A program made the position numbers and the translations under genes. The notes under the pieces are model-generated. The model saw nothing but the letters and a program-made list of their open reading frames with translations. It was not told the origin of the DNA and ran no database searches. DNA of 64,000 nt from Heterobasidion occidentale (taxonomy: Eukaryota; Basidiomycota; Agaricomycetes; Russulales; Bondarzewiaceae): contig JBCAQO010000004.1 of the NCBI GenBank assembly GCA_039111635.1, forward strand, positions 2,356,001 through 2,420,000, given 5' to 3'. Numbering within the stretch: the first letter of the stretch is position 1; every line of letters begins with the position of its first letter. Of this stretch, positions 45,500 to 57,773 are shown one piece after another.

Positions 45500-47122
45500 A
45501 TGTCCGCTAAAGGGTGCGCGTCTTCACAGCTTATTGGGAATCATACTGACAAGGCCATATTCATTGCAGTTACGCCATTCATGACACCACCAAGTATGCT
45601 CTTCCTGGCTTTCTACAATTCTGGGCTAAGCAACAGTGCTAACCTGTCACCTCGCTGTTAGGTGGAGCGATTTCAAGCTCATCTCGTATGATCTTAAAAC
45701 TGCAGGCGATTATGACATCGACATAGCGTGAGCGATCGACCTTCACCATTCGGTATCCTAATTTCTAAACATCTTTCTATATTCAGGATAACTCACTGTG
45801 GAATCTGCGGCTCTGACCTGCATACTATCAAGGCGGAGTGGGGAAAGCCAGACCTTCCCGTCATCGTTGGACACGAGATTGTTGGCACGGTATCTGCTGT
45901 CGGACCTAACGTGACCGAGTTCAAGATCGGTGACCGAGCAGGTGTCGGTGCGCAGGTCTGCTCATGCTTTGACTGCAGTGCGTCGTCTTGCATCATCATC
46001 TGCCTCACCACCTCGAATCGCATTGACACATGCTTCCGAAGAGAACTGCAAGAACGACAACGAGAATTACTGCCATGATCTGATCGACACATACAACGAC
46101 AGATATCCCAATGGCGACAAGGTAGGAGATCTTCTTGATCGCTTCAGAATTATCTGCGCAAGTTCTTAGGACTCAATTTACTTCACATTTCTGTAGACGA
46201 CCGGTGGATTTGCCACGGCTGTACGCGTCCACGAGCGCTTCGTCTTCCCCATCCCGGATCAGCTTCCATCCGAAATCGCAGCGCCTATGCTCTGCGCCGG
46301 CCTGACAACCTACTCGCCACTTGTCAGGAATGGTTGCGGGCCTGGGAAGAAAGTCGGTGTCATAGGCATCGGTGGCTTGGGTCATTTCGCCATCATGTGG
46401 TATGTAGAATTCTGCTGCGTTGCAATCATTGGGGGTGTTAATTCATACCTCTAGGGCGAAGGCACTGGGCGCAGAAGTTTATGCGCTGACTCGTAGCACG
46501 GACAAGGATGACGATATCAAAAAGCTGGGTGGCGACTATATCGTGAGTGACTCTATCTCCAATCTCCAGCGATCTTTTTGAACATTAATCTCAACACCGA
46601 TTCCTATCCTTAGTTGCATACTGGCGAAGAAAACTTTGCAGACTCGTACCGAGGGGAATTGGATATCATCATTAGCGTCAGTACTGCACTGAAATGACGC
46701 GGGAATGATCTACTAATTGAGCTCTCATAAACACAGACCGCAAATGTTTCTGCTGGCTTCCCGCTCAAAAAGGTGCTCACTCTCCTCGCCGTAGGTGGGC
46801 ACCTAGTATGCGTCGGGTTGCCCGAAGAACCTTTGCCTGAGATCGCGGCGTTCGACCTTGTCAACGGGTGCGCCATTGCCGGCTCATATCTTGGTAACAA
46901 GAAAGAGGCCATATCGATGCTCGAACTGGCAAGCAAGCAAGATCTGCGTAGTTGGATCGAGGTGTTGCCTATGAGCAAGGCTACAGAAGCTGTTGAAAAG
47001 GTTGACAAGGGCGACGTGCGGTATAGGTATGTCCTGTTCTCAATCCGTGGAATGTCATGCTAAAGGGCTTTTAATTTCATCTCAGGATTGTGCTCCAGAA
47101 TGACATCGACTCTTCTGCATAA
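45500..47122 (+). CDS. Zinc-type alcohol dehydrogenase (ADH6/cinnamyl-ADH type), copy 3
   Basis: Third tandem member. Exons: MSAKGYAIHDTTK, WSDFKLISYDLKTAGDYDID, THCGICGSDLHTIKAEWGKP, VIVGHEIVGTVSAVGPNVTE, structural zinc site CSCFDC plus NCKNDNENYC, IPDQLPSEIAAPMLCAGLTT, Rossmann loop VGVIGIGGLGHFAIMW, ALTRSTDKDDDIKKLGGDYI, FPLKKVLTLLAVGGHLVCVG, SWIEVLPMSKATEAVEKVDK and the end LQNDIDSSA. It shares features with both other copies: its N-terminal and Rossmann parts look like copy 2 and its C-terminal part (VCVGLPEEPLPEIAAFDL) like copy 1. That pattern suggests gene conversion or that copy 2 alone diverged. All metal ligands are present. Confidence 0.9.
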
Positions 47123-47618
47123 ATAGCTGTTCTTCCATCTATGTTTGTTATCTTCCGCAGCACGCCCGCTCCCTTCCATAGAATTTCTTGCTCTCCTCGG
47201 CATCCTCACAGTTCACAACTAGATGTGCTTATAGCGAATCCCTTCCGATCCCCCTTTCGTTCGTCCGTTTCTCTTGACTCTTACTGGTATTTTTTTTGTA
47301 CGCTTTAGAAGACGGTCGTCTCTGCTTTAGAGTCTAGACACCGGGGAGTTACGACGGTCAACGTTCTCCTGAGTTTCCTAGATGCGCGCGTAGAGGGTCT
47401 CCCTTACGGGAGCTGACACATGGTGTAGTCAATCAACGGTCAGAATTAGATAGACATTGTACCATTGCTCTGATTTCAAAAATCTCATTTATAAATGCCA
47501 GAATGCACTTCAGATCTCCACGCAGTGTGCGTTGCGTCTGAGCTAAATGATACTATATCGCATCTGTGGTAAAGTAATATATGATACAATAACCATAGAA
47601 TACACCGAAAGCCCACAT
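47123..47618. other. Convergent 3' region between ADH copy 3 and RAD2
   Basis: AT-rich gap between convergent 3' ends. I see no gene. Confidence 0.5.
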
Positions 47619-50600
47619 TCACCTTGCGCTTTCATCATCGACGCTCCTCGATTCGCCAGACTTCTTTTTGAACGCGGGACGGGCCCGAGGCCGGAGATTC
47701 ACAGCCAAGGGCGGTGTAACCTCTACTTCTTCGGAAGGACGGGTACCACCAGTGCCAGGTTCATATGCCTCGCCCTCACTTTCACCTGAAGTGGACCGCT
47801 TTCGTTTACGTGATGTCGATGTAGCAGAAACTCCGGCTCTGCCTCTGCCTCGCCCTCGCCCTCGCCTTCTAGCCTTGTCTCTGCCCCTGGCACCGCTGTT
47901 AATCTTACGTCCACTGCGTGACCCTTTGGCCTTCCCTTTTCCCGCAATGGACTCATCTTGAAGTTCATTTTCCTGACCCGATTCAGACAGTTCTTCTGCA
48001 TCGGGAGCAGGAGTTGCAGATGACGAATCCCCTGATTTGGAACCCGCTTTCCGTGACGCGGCCTGCTGGTCCCTGAAATCATTGACAACTTGCTGTAACC
48101 TCTTACTCGCATACGCATTACGCTTCCGCGGTGCAGAAGGGGCTCCACTGTGTCCTGACACATCAAAATATTCGTTCAGATTTCCTTGCTTGTTCATAGC
48201 TTGAGCCTATGCAGATGCCAATCCGTGAGGATAAATACATGGGAGTAGTGGAGAGATCGTACTTGACCCCGTTTGTTCATCTTCTGAATAATCGGAAGGA
48301 GGAGTTCCTCGACTTTCGATCGACTCCAACCGAGCTCCTCAAGAAAAAGACTTTGAAAGGTATTATGAGTACATGACTCGTGCAAGACAGGCATTGAGGC
48401 CTTACTCGCGGAGCCCATCGAGATCAGGAAGGCCCCACTTGAAGGGCTCGTCAGACTCGTCAACCGTTGGATGGTAGTATGCATCCCTCTTGAATCATAA
48501 TCAATCATGTACGATCTCAAGCCGCAAAACCAAACGTACCACGGCGGGATTGGGCCAATCATCAGGCAGATACAAGTCTTTGAATTTCTTTTTCTAAATG
48601 GTGAATCGAAAGAAGTCAACACTCAGGCCAATCCGAGGCACAAGCGCACGCACGAATCGTTGCCGGAATTTGCTCTTGTTGTCTTCTGGCCTGTCTTTTC
48701 CAGACTGTACTCTTAGCCACCAGTCCTTGAATTTGTGCAGGCCGTCGTTTCCAGGAAACTCCTTTAACAGCTCCATCGCTACAACAGGCCCAACACCTGG
48801 AAGGCCGTCAACATAATCGCTACCCAAAAGGTAGGCCAATTGAACGAGTTTATCGCGCTCGAGGCCGAGCTCGTGACCCAAGTCCGCAAGGCGAAAACAT
48901 TCTACGGTCTTGGACTGGTTGAACATGTTCTTGAATACTCGCATACCGCCAAAAAGGAAGACATCAGAGTCGTCGGTTATTATACCCTCCACCAGATTGA
49001 GCTGAACAAGTGTCGCACATTGCGCCTCAGCTTCCATAGGCGCGGTAATGTACGGGATACCAAACAGGCGCAGCATAATCTGTCAAATTATGAGTTCAAG
49101 CCTTGCAATTTGTCGAGTCTCCTTCAAAACACACCATGATTTGCGAGATCATTTGCTGAGTGATATCCTCCGAATCTCGCATTGCCACCTTCTTCTGCTC
49201 GTTCAACGCTTTGATCTCCTCGTCAATCTCACGGCGCACTGAATCCAGATCCTTCCCCTTGACCTGGGACACGAATCGCGCGAACTCGCCTTCCTCGGCC
49301 AGAACATCAATCTCTTCTGCTGCATCCCAATTCTCGCTAGCTGGTTGAGCAGCAGTCTGATTCCGACCTGTCACCGGCGACGGAGACCGGGACCAGTCTG
49401 TCAGGGGTTCGTCTTCTGAATTCGAGTCCTCGGCGATGCGGTCACCTTCACGAGCAGACGCAAGTTGGTTCTCACGAGCTGTATTCAGGGCTACAAGCGG
49501 AGGAGCTGGTGACGGCGGAATAGAAACACTGCCTCGCTCAGATTCGTTCTTCGGAGACATATGCGCGGCATGACCTTCGTTTACTGACATGTACATATCG
49601 TCGTCTGAGCTAGATGCTGCGTTTTTAAGCACAAGGGTAGGCTCCTCTGATGACAAAGGTGTAGGTCCACCAGCAATCATATTCCGAGAAGATTGGTCCA
49701 CAGTGACAGATTCGTATGCAAGAGTGACCTCTTCCATGTCATCATCGGAGTCGGACATCACAGCTTCCGATACGGCCTGAGAAGCAGGCTTCAAAGGTGT
49801 TCGTGATACTTCTGTATGGAATCTAGTTTGTGCCTCGACAGACGGTGCTTGGGTAGCAAGTGGTACTTGGATTTCTTCCATATCGTCGTCAGATTCATGC
49901 ACTACGATGTGCGAGGCGGACGCACGGGGAGCAGTCTGAGATATCAGCAATCTAGTGGGGCGCCACTCTGCTTGTGAGACGGGGGAGTTATGTGGCATAT
50001 ACAGAGGCTTGTGCGCAGGGCCGGCATTGGCAATGGCCAAGGCCGTTTCAAGACGTCCAGGAACGTAGAGATCTTCGCCGTCCGATGCCTCTCGGATAGA
50101 ATTGGCTGCTGCGCCGAAACTGACGGTAGAGGCTGTTCCCGTAGGTAATTGGTCGGCAATAGACATACGCGAGGTCTCTAGAGCTCGCTGCAGAGATGTT
50201 TCTTCCTCTAGATCAATAGATTCCTGCATAGCTATCATGAGTTCAGGATCTTCGTCAGGTAAATCATGGTGAAGCGGCAAAGGTAACTCGTCGTCATCTG
50301 GCTCGAATAGCGGTTGGCGCCTTTGTTTTAGATTTTGTCTTGGGGTGACTTCCTTCGATAAGCGAACAGCTTTGGAATACTCCCTTCGAGAAATAGCGGA
50401 GAGTGCAATTTCTCGATTATAATCTCGCAAATCAGGATCTGCAACAGCGGATTGAGGTCTTCAACGTGTAATTGAGAAATGTCTGAGTAAGTTCAAGAAA
50501 GAAGATACGTACATCTCGATCTCTTCCATTTCCATCTCACTTTCATCATCTGGCTGCTGTTTTTCTTCGTCTTGGTCGATTTTGATAGGCTTCGCCTTTG

Positions 50601-51790
50601 TCCCCTCGTCACGTATGCCCAAGACCCATCCACCATCACTGCCCTCATTCTTCACAAGGACATATTGTTTGTTCCTCTCACTAGCAATGCGCACAGGTAT
50701 CGAAACATGGGCCTGACCAATTGTGTCGTTGGTGGTCAAAAGCTGTTGGGTGAGCGTATTTCGCTGCTGAAGATTTCTGATCTGCTCCTTCGAGAAATCG
50801 AGAGGGGTACGAGACTTTTTCAGCATGTTTTGAAGACGAACATACGATGTCTGGCGAGATTTCAGGCGAAGATCGCCGATGATCTCATACTGGACTTCTG
50901 TAGGAAGCTCACGAAATGCCGGGGAAGTGACGTCAAAGTCCTCCGGGCGCATTTCGTCGATGAAGGCTTGAAGCTCTTCTTCTGTAGCAAGGCGAGGGTC
51001 TGGAGCCGCAGCCCTAGTGACATTAGCCACCTGCTCTTCTAGATTGACGTCAGGCAGTCGATAAGGATCATGGTCGTGCCAGCGATTCTTCTTGGACGAT
51101 GAAAATGGCGATGGACCTGTCGTCTTGTCGTCGTGACCCTTTTTCGCTGGCGTTTTCGGTGCTGAGTTATCGATATCCTCTAGAAAAACGGTATCCTCGC
51201 CGATAGTAAGACTATTGGTAGATACCTTTCCCTTGTCTTTTGCCGACCTAAGAGCAGTAAGAATGAGGTATTTGTACGAAAGGCAACGCGACTTACTTCT
51301 GTTGTTCAGCAAAAGTAAGAGCCGCACGCCTCATCTGAGCAGCGAGAAGTCTTTCTGCAACCTTGACATGGCTTGCAGCGGCACCACTCTTCTTGCGTTT
51401 TCGCTCAGCCTATCATTCGAAACGAGTCAGTCCTCCACGCTCGCCTAGCAGTTCCAGATGTCACGCACGATAGTAGCACGCTTCAAAGCCGGTGCTCCTC
51501 CATCGAACACGAAAACGGGCTTTATACCATAAAACAAGAGTTTACATATCCGCCTCAAGAATCCCAAGACGTGGGCGTTCACCAGTCCGCGACCCTCTTT
51601 GTCTCGCATGGTAGCCTGAAATTGGTAGATCCATATACTAGAGTCGATGGCCATCGTCTTTCCTTCCATATTCTCGAGCCTTGAGAGTACTGTGTCAAGC
51701 ACGGATCGAGCAATGCACGCATGAAGATCTCACGCACAATACCGGCCTACCGACAGGGTTCAGCAGGCTCCATAATGATTTGACACCCAT
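47619..51790 (-). CDS. RAD2: DNA repair endonuclease RAD2/XPG (Rad13)
   Basis: Structure-specific nuclease that cuts 3' of lesions in nucleotide excision repair. The N domain starts MGVKSLWSLLNPVGRPVL and, after a 5' intron whose acceptor must be the one before CTCGAG, continues LENMEGKTMAIDSSIWIYQF and ICKLLFYGIKPVFVFDGGAP. The long acidic spacer includes the TFIIH-interacting type region (DEMRPEDFDVTSPAFRELPT, VQYEIIGDLRLKSRQTSYVR) and Ser/Asp-rich blocks such as SDDDMEE repeated four times. The I domain is FGIPYITAPMEAEAQCATLV, with GIITDDSDVFLFGG and LAYLLGSDYVDGLPGVGPV (helix-hairpin-helix). After the nuclease core come ELGWSRSKVEELLLPIIQKM and a basic Arg/Gly tail (RRRGRGRGRGRAG) with probable NLS RKRKRS, ending DDESAR. 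About seven introns; roughly 1,250 residues, as expected. Confidence 0.93.
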
Positions 51791-52190
51791 AGTCGCGCTT
51801 CTTCAGATGCCAGCGGTGCAAAAGAGGATGTCATTGACCAGACACTCCAGTGGTTGGAGTGGTGGTGAGTGAATTTCAGGTGGCACGAACTTGTCGCGAC
51901 CTGTCGCGACGTGTTGAGTCACACGTGATCTCTGGTCTCCGTGGCTGACGTTACACAGAAGGCAGCCGGTCGTGATCTCAAAGAAAGTCTTCGACAGACA
52001 CTATCGTGTGACAAAGCGGAACACGGACTACGAAGTGTAGATGGTTATTAAAAAACATGTGAGTCTTCATAGTTTCACCATAGAATTAAAGGATGCGTAA
52101 ACCCAAGAGCATAGAATGTGAGAGCAAGGAGAGAACGAGAATGTGCGGTATAATGCCGTGAGGATATCCAAATTTTGTGTCTATGATCAA
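51791..52190. other. Intergenic region between RAD2 and the CAF120-like gene
   Basis: Holds the RAD2 promoter and the 3' flank of the next gene (both minus strand). I see no gene. Confidence 0.45.
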
Positions 52191-55100
52191 TCACTGTGGT
52201 GGTCTGGGGCTAGCATTGTTCGAGTTTCTAGGCGCCTCCTCTCCCGAATCGAGAGGCCGAGGACCCGCAGGCGAATTTTGTCCGGAGCCGTTGCGCGGCG
52301 TGAATCGTCCTTGAGCGGCGAAGTCGTTCGTGGGGAGTTGTGCCCCTGGGTCGAATTGAGAGAAGCGTGGATCGAACATGGATCCACCTGTCATCTGCAT
52401 ACCCATGGGGCCCATCCCGGGGCTCATGCCCCCACCCATCCCAGGACTCAGGCCACCGCCCATCCCAGGATTCATGCCTCCACCCATACCCATCGGACTC
52501 ATCATCGGCATACCCATCATCGAAAACCTTGGGTCGAACCCAGCCATGGTTCCGCCAGTCATCATAGGATTAAGCGCTCCACCGCCTCCACCACCTTCTC
52601 CACCAGCTTGCGATCCAGCCTGCGAGAAGGACATCATCGCCTGCTGATACGCCTGGGCAGCCTGCTGAGCAGCAAACATGTGTTGAGGATTTCCGTAACC
52701 TCCCATCATCCCAGGATATCCCATGCCGAAACCCGTCATCATGGGGTTCATGCCGGTCATCATAGGGTTCATCCCCATCATCATCGGGTTGTAGCCACCG
52801 AGCTGGGGAGTCCCATATACAGAACCGCCCTGCTGCATCTGTTCCAATTGCTGTCGCTGGAGATCATCAAGTTTCCGTTGCCTGTCCTCTGCTAAGCGCT
52901 TCTCGCGCTCACGTTCAGTGAGAGTCGCGCCAACGCCACCTTCGCGCTTGCGTTCGCGCTCGTGAGCAGTGATAGCACCTAAAAGACCAGTCTGAGGGGG
53001 TGGAGGCTTATATGGGACGTTGATAAGCGATGCGCCGGTCTCCCGAGCAAGCTCTTCCTGCTTTTTGGCAGACCGGTCCTCCTTGTCCTGAAGCCCAGCA
53101 GAGAGGAGTCCATGAGGTGTGAACGCTTTCGTCATCGCTGCAGCTGGAGCTTCAATTTGGACGAACGTATCCCGACTATTGGATCCGTCGGGAACTACAC
53201 CTGGCTGCCTGCCAGGGTCCAGAACCTGACTCCACATAGTCTGGCGTGAAGGCATTGGTGGTGGGGCCTGAAGTTGTGAAGGGTATTCGGATCCAGGTCT
53301 GGCAGCCGAAGGTGGCCGAGGCATGCCTTCGCCGTATGTAGTTCGTCTACCAGCCTCCGAGTACTGGTCCGATACAAATCTTCGCGGTAATGGGGCATAC
53401 GGCTCCTCACCTTCTAATAGTAGTCGTCGTTCGTCACCATTCTATGAATTAAAGAAAATTGGGGTTCTCACCTTGGGGCCTCGGGCCAGGAACTTGCGGC
53501 AAGTTACGCGGTAGTCGTAGTTGAGGGTGGTAGGACGGATCAGCCACCGGTCCTCCCGGTGACGGCCCTCGTGCTTGGGAATGAAGCGAGCGGGTGTCCG
53601 CGGGTTGGCCGGAGGCAGACCGATCATCCCTCCCTCGTGCCGATGCCGGCGTTCCTCCATCCGAATCGACATCCTCGTCGTCCTCATCCTCATCCTCCTC
53701 TTCTTCACTACTATCGCCCCAAGCTCCTGTGTTTCCCGCCCTGGTCCTCGGTTTTCCATTTACGCGACCAGGGCGATGCGCAGCGGCTTCCTGCGCAGCT
53801 TGTTGGGCCTCCGTCTTCGCCTTGCGCTGCATGGCGGTCCTCGAAGGAGCGAACGAAGAACGGTACTGTGAGGCGGCATCACTCCCTGGCGTCGACGAGC
53901 GTCCCTGGCCTTCAGGTTCGACAATTGTGGGCGGCGCCGACCCATCGATTGGTGGAGGCGAGGCAGCTTGGGATGATGACGACTGAGAAGCCTGCTTGGC
54001 TGGCAGGCGCGGGGCTACAGGCTTTTCTTCCTGCTCGAGGAAACTGAGTGCTGCGAGAGCATCTGCGTTGGGGTCGTCCATCTGTGAGTTCAAGGATGTT
54101 GCTCGATTGTAGGCAAGGTCGGATTCGTCGTCCATGCTGGTACGCGGAGAGTCGCGACGTTCAGGGTTTTGGTCACCTACGACTCGGCGTCCGCTTGGCG
54201 GCGCACGTGCGCCGGACGGCCGCCTTCCTATAGGAGTAACCACTTTGAGGGGAGCGCCGGCATCTGCCGTAGGTAGCGTCGAGGTCCTCGCAAGGTTCCG
54301 TGAAGCAATGCCATGCCTGGCTGGGGAATTGGCCCCCGTACGCGGCGGGCTCACAGGGTTGCTCCCCGATGATAGAGGACTAGTCAGAGCGGGAGTAGGC
54401 CCATACTCTGATGAAGAGTCTGCATCTTCGTCTTCATCCTCATCCTCATCAATCGGTGGAACACGACGAAGTGGAACTTGACTTGACGTCTCTTGATCGA
54501 ATTGTTGCATGTAGTACAGAGCACCCGCTTCTTCGTACAGGTTGCTCGAAGAGTCTTCAGATGTGCTCGGGTTCGGTACTGAGGCAGGAGGCTGTGACAG
54601 TTTCGACGGCGTGAGGGGAAGCGATGAACTGGCAGATTTTGGCGTTGACATGACCGACACCTCAGGACGCGCGCCTCGCTCTGAGCCTTCATATAGCGCC
54701 ATAAATGATCCGTGCTTTGGGGAGTCAATAGCAGAATGAGGCGAGGTCAGAATGGAGAACCCGGCCGGAGACGGCGTTCGAGGTGGGACGATTGCCATGC
54801 CTCCACTCCGAGAATGGAGTGACATGGGCGGAGGCGATGTCGTGAACGACCGACTACCAACGCTAGGCGACGTCGGCGCCGGCGACATTGGCAGTGTGAT
54901 GTTCACGGGCTCCACACTATGACCGTGGCTATCGTCCGTTGGTGTCTTCGATTTCGGCCCACTGCCGACATAAGAATGACTGAGCTTCGAATCGGGCCTT
55001 GATGTATTGACATTCTGTGATGAAGCTTCACTGGAGCGTCGAACAGGTGCAAAAGTCTCACTGGCAGACATCATGGTCGGGCTCCCATGCACTGCTTTAT

Positions 55101-57386
55101 CCAGCATAACTTCATTGCTACCCAAGTCTTGCCTGCCCTGCTGCTGTGACGTCATAAGTCGACTATGGCCGTTCCCTTCGCTTTCCGATATTGGTGTAAG
55201 GATCCGTTTGCTATCTTGCGCTTGTGCGTCGAAGCTCAGAGCAGGCAGTTGGGGCATAGACGCAAGTTGAGATCCGCTTGTTTCATTCTCATGTTCCTCC
55301 TCGGAACGTGCTGACGGGATTGGAGGAAGGGTCGGAGGACTTGAACTGGCTCGAGGTGCATGGGATGGCTTTCCTTGCATACGATCCAAAAGCGTATTCA
55401 GTAATCTTGAGCGAACGGCCGACGTGCGATCGTCTCGAGGGTCCATGGATTCCGCCATTTCACGATCCAAAAATAGCAGCTATCAGGTGCACTCAGCAGA
55501 AACGCTATAAAACATATGTAGGGCACTCACGTCTCGATTTGGACCAACAGGATACGCGAACATTAGAGATGCCGGGTCACGAGGATCCCAGGAATATTGT
55601 TTGGGTCTCCCGTACAGCCGGAAAGCATCATGCACAGCTGACGAACAGGAATCAGCGCAAATAGGTCGACTGTCCGCTAACAACCTACCCATGAGCCATC
55701 TCAGCATTTCCTTCGTCTGTGGGTTTCCGGGTTCAAATTCTGGCATGATCAGAACCCATCCCTCTCTGCCTCTCATTCCACCGGCTACCTCTTCGTCCCC
55801 GATCAAACCCTCCACCTTTATCAAGGTGCTTCTGTTGATCAACTCTGGGCGTTCCGGATAGACCGCAAAAGCCTGCGTCATATTCTGGAGCGATAGCATC
55901 GCCTTCTTCCTGTCTTTACCCTTTTGTGACTGATAGAAGGATATCACGGGACTCGCAGGCGAGGCGATGTCGAGGGACCCTTCATCGCGCGAGCCGAAGA
56001 GGGAAGAGATTCGCCTCTTGCGCGGAGCGTTAGGGGAATTAGGGCGATGCTCGGGCTGCGGTGGAGATCCTGGAGCCTCGGTGGAGCTGCTGGCGACCAC
56101 CATCCATAGGCGTTTCCAGTCGGTCTGGCCGGCCACACGGAGGCGAACCCACCCTTCCATGCGCCCACGAATGAGAGGCGAGGGCTCATCGCGTCCTGGG
56201 TGTATCGAAATCGATGACGTCGATTGTGCGTCAGAAGATGTCAACTTACCATCGTTTAGGTTTATGCGAATCAAATGGGCTGTGTAGATCTCCTCCAGTC
56301 GTGATTTTTCCCATGCAGAGAGGCGAAGCGCAGCGGCCCACGAGATGAGTGCCGCCGTAGATGGACATGAGAATAACAACAGGTTTGATCCCGCACTATT
56401 GACCGTGACAACATTTGCGTATTTCTGGGCTGGAGAAGTTGGTGTCGCGGGGATTGTTACAGACCCAAGTACTTGTACAAACTGGCATATCATTCGTTAG
56501 ACCACGATATTACATACCAAGAAGCTGAGAAGACGACAAGACTGGCGCTTCACCGCCAAGCCTATCGTGCAGTGATCGCTGACCACATGAACAGCTGCAA
56601 CGAGCACGCAAATCCGTGCGCAACCAGATTGTATGGCGCATGCGGCTGCACATACCATGTCCGGCAAGCACAATAGATACCAGAAAGAACACTCACAGCG
56701 TCCGTGATGTTGATATACGTAGGAGGAGCCTCTTTCCCCTGTTTATTTGCGTCCTCGATTTCCTTCATATCCCATACGCTCAGTGTTGTCCCACCCAGCT
56801 GCGCCCACACATCTCGCCAACCTTCCTCTTTCGCCGGCCGATGGCCATCGGGCAGTCGTTCGATCCGGCGGACAAGGGGACCAGAAAAGTACACCTTGTG
56901 TGCGTGCGCCATAGTGAGCTGCACGACAGAGCGAATTTCGGGGTGGAGCTGCGGTGATTGGGGAGGGCCCGCACTCGTCGAAGAGCGGCGCTCCTGTGGA
57001 GGACTTGAGAGGTTCTGTTGGGGAGGGGGTCGGGGAGGCTGTCTCTCGCTAATAGATATGTGTCCATGTTCGACTGAAGGCTGAGTGCCCGTTCGCTGGG
57101 GCCCCATGGGCAAGGAATGTTGAGCCGGCTGATTCGAATGGTCATTACCAGGCTTCAGGAAGCCAAAGAAGGACGAAGAGCGCGTGTGCCCGGGCGTTGT
57201 GGGTTTGGCTGGTGGAGGTGGTGGTTGCTGAGCCATGCCTGGAGGGCGGTTTGGCTGAGGCTTGTCCTGAGAGTGAAAGTCGTGGTTGACCGGCGGCGGC
57301 ACGGAAGAGCGTCGGAGCTGTTGCAGTTCGGAAGGAGGAATGAAGCCGCGATTCCTGCTATCCCATAGGGGGCTGGTTGAGGACAT
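52191..57386 (-). CDS. Large PH-domain protein, CAF120/SKG3-like
   Basis: Fungal protein of the Caf120/Skg3 type, linked to the CCR4-NOT complex and polarity sites in yeast; by inference here. It starts MSSTSPLWDSRNRGFIPPSE, with a Pro/Gln-rich N-terminus (about 130 residues). A first conserved module runs PEIRSVVQLTMAHAHKVYFS to GWRDVWAQLGGTTLSVWDMK. The second exon group holds a PH-like domain: VTVNSAGSNLLLFSCPSTAA, LISWAAALRLSAWEKSRLEE, then GRMEGWVRLRVAGQTDWKRL and FAVYPERPELINRSTLIKVE. The long Ser/Pro-rich middle (about 53450-55470) includes acidic runs. The C-terminal third has a coiled coil (REREKRLAEDRQRKLDDLQR) and a Met/Gly-rich tail with MNPMMTG and SPGMGGG repeats. It ends NNASPRPPQ. 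About seven introns; roughly 1,550 residues. Low-complexity parts are not reliable for function. Confidence 0.8.
52395..52800 (-). repeat. Short coding repeats in the Met/Gly-rich tail of the CAF120-like protein
   Basis: Two sets of degenerate in-frame repeats: MNPMMTG units (about 52720-52795) and PGMGGG(L/M)S units (about 52405-52480). They give a flexible tail and may vary in copy number between strains. Confidence 0.8.
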
Positions 57387-57773
57387 ATGTAATGGAATGA
57401 TTTTCGAGGTCCAAGTAAGCGTGGTAGGACAGGATAGGACTGAGGACGGAGGGGGTGGTAGTGGTACAGGTTACAACATGCCTTATTCGATCAGCAGTGG
57501 CGCCGAGCCCGCGCCTATCTCCACAATATACTGTAATAACCTCGCCAAACGTTCAGTGCCTGTCACCTCATCTACTAAATATTGATCTTCTTTCGTTGTC
57601 AGTCTCCTTCCAGAATGCGAGTGCACGCCGAATCTTGCATCGGTGAATGAAAGATGCAGGTGCTATGAATTGCCAACGACTGACATCGTCCGTACATCTA
57701 CGCCCATACGTCGCGAATCCAGTCCGGACTCGGCCCGCAAAGAATCTCAACAGTCGCACACGGACGATCGATT

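Noticed and set aside
49090..49140. In-frame stop in the middle of RAD2
   Set aside because: The stop lies in a normal intron (donor GTGTGTTTTG after ISQIM, acceptor GACAG before ATTATGCTGCGC); splicing keeps the frame.
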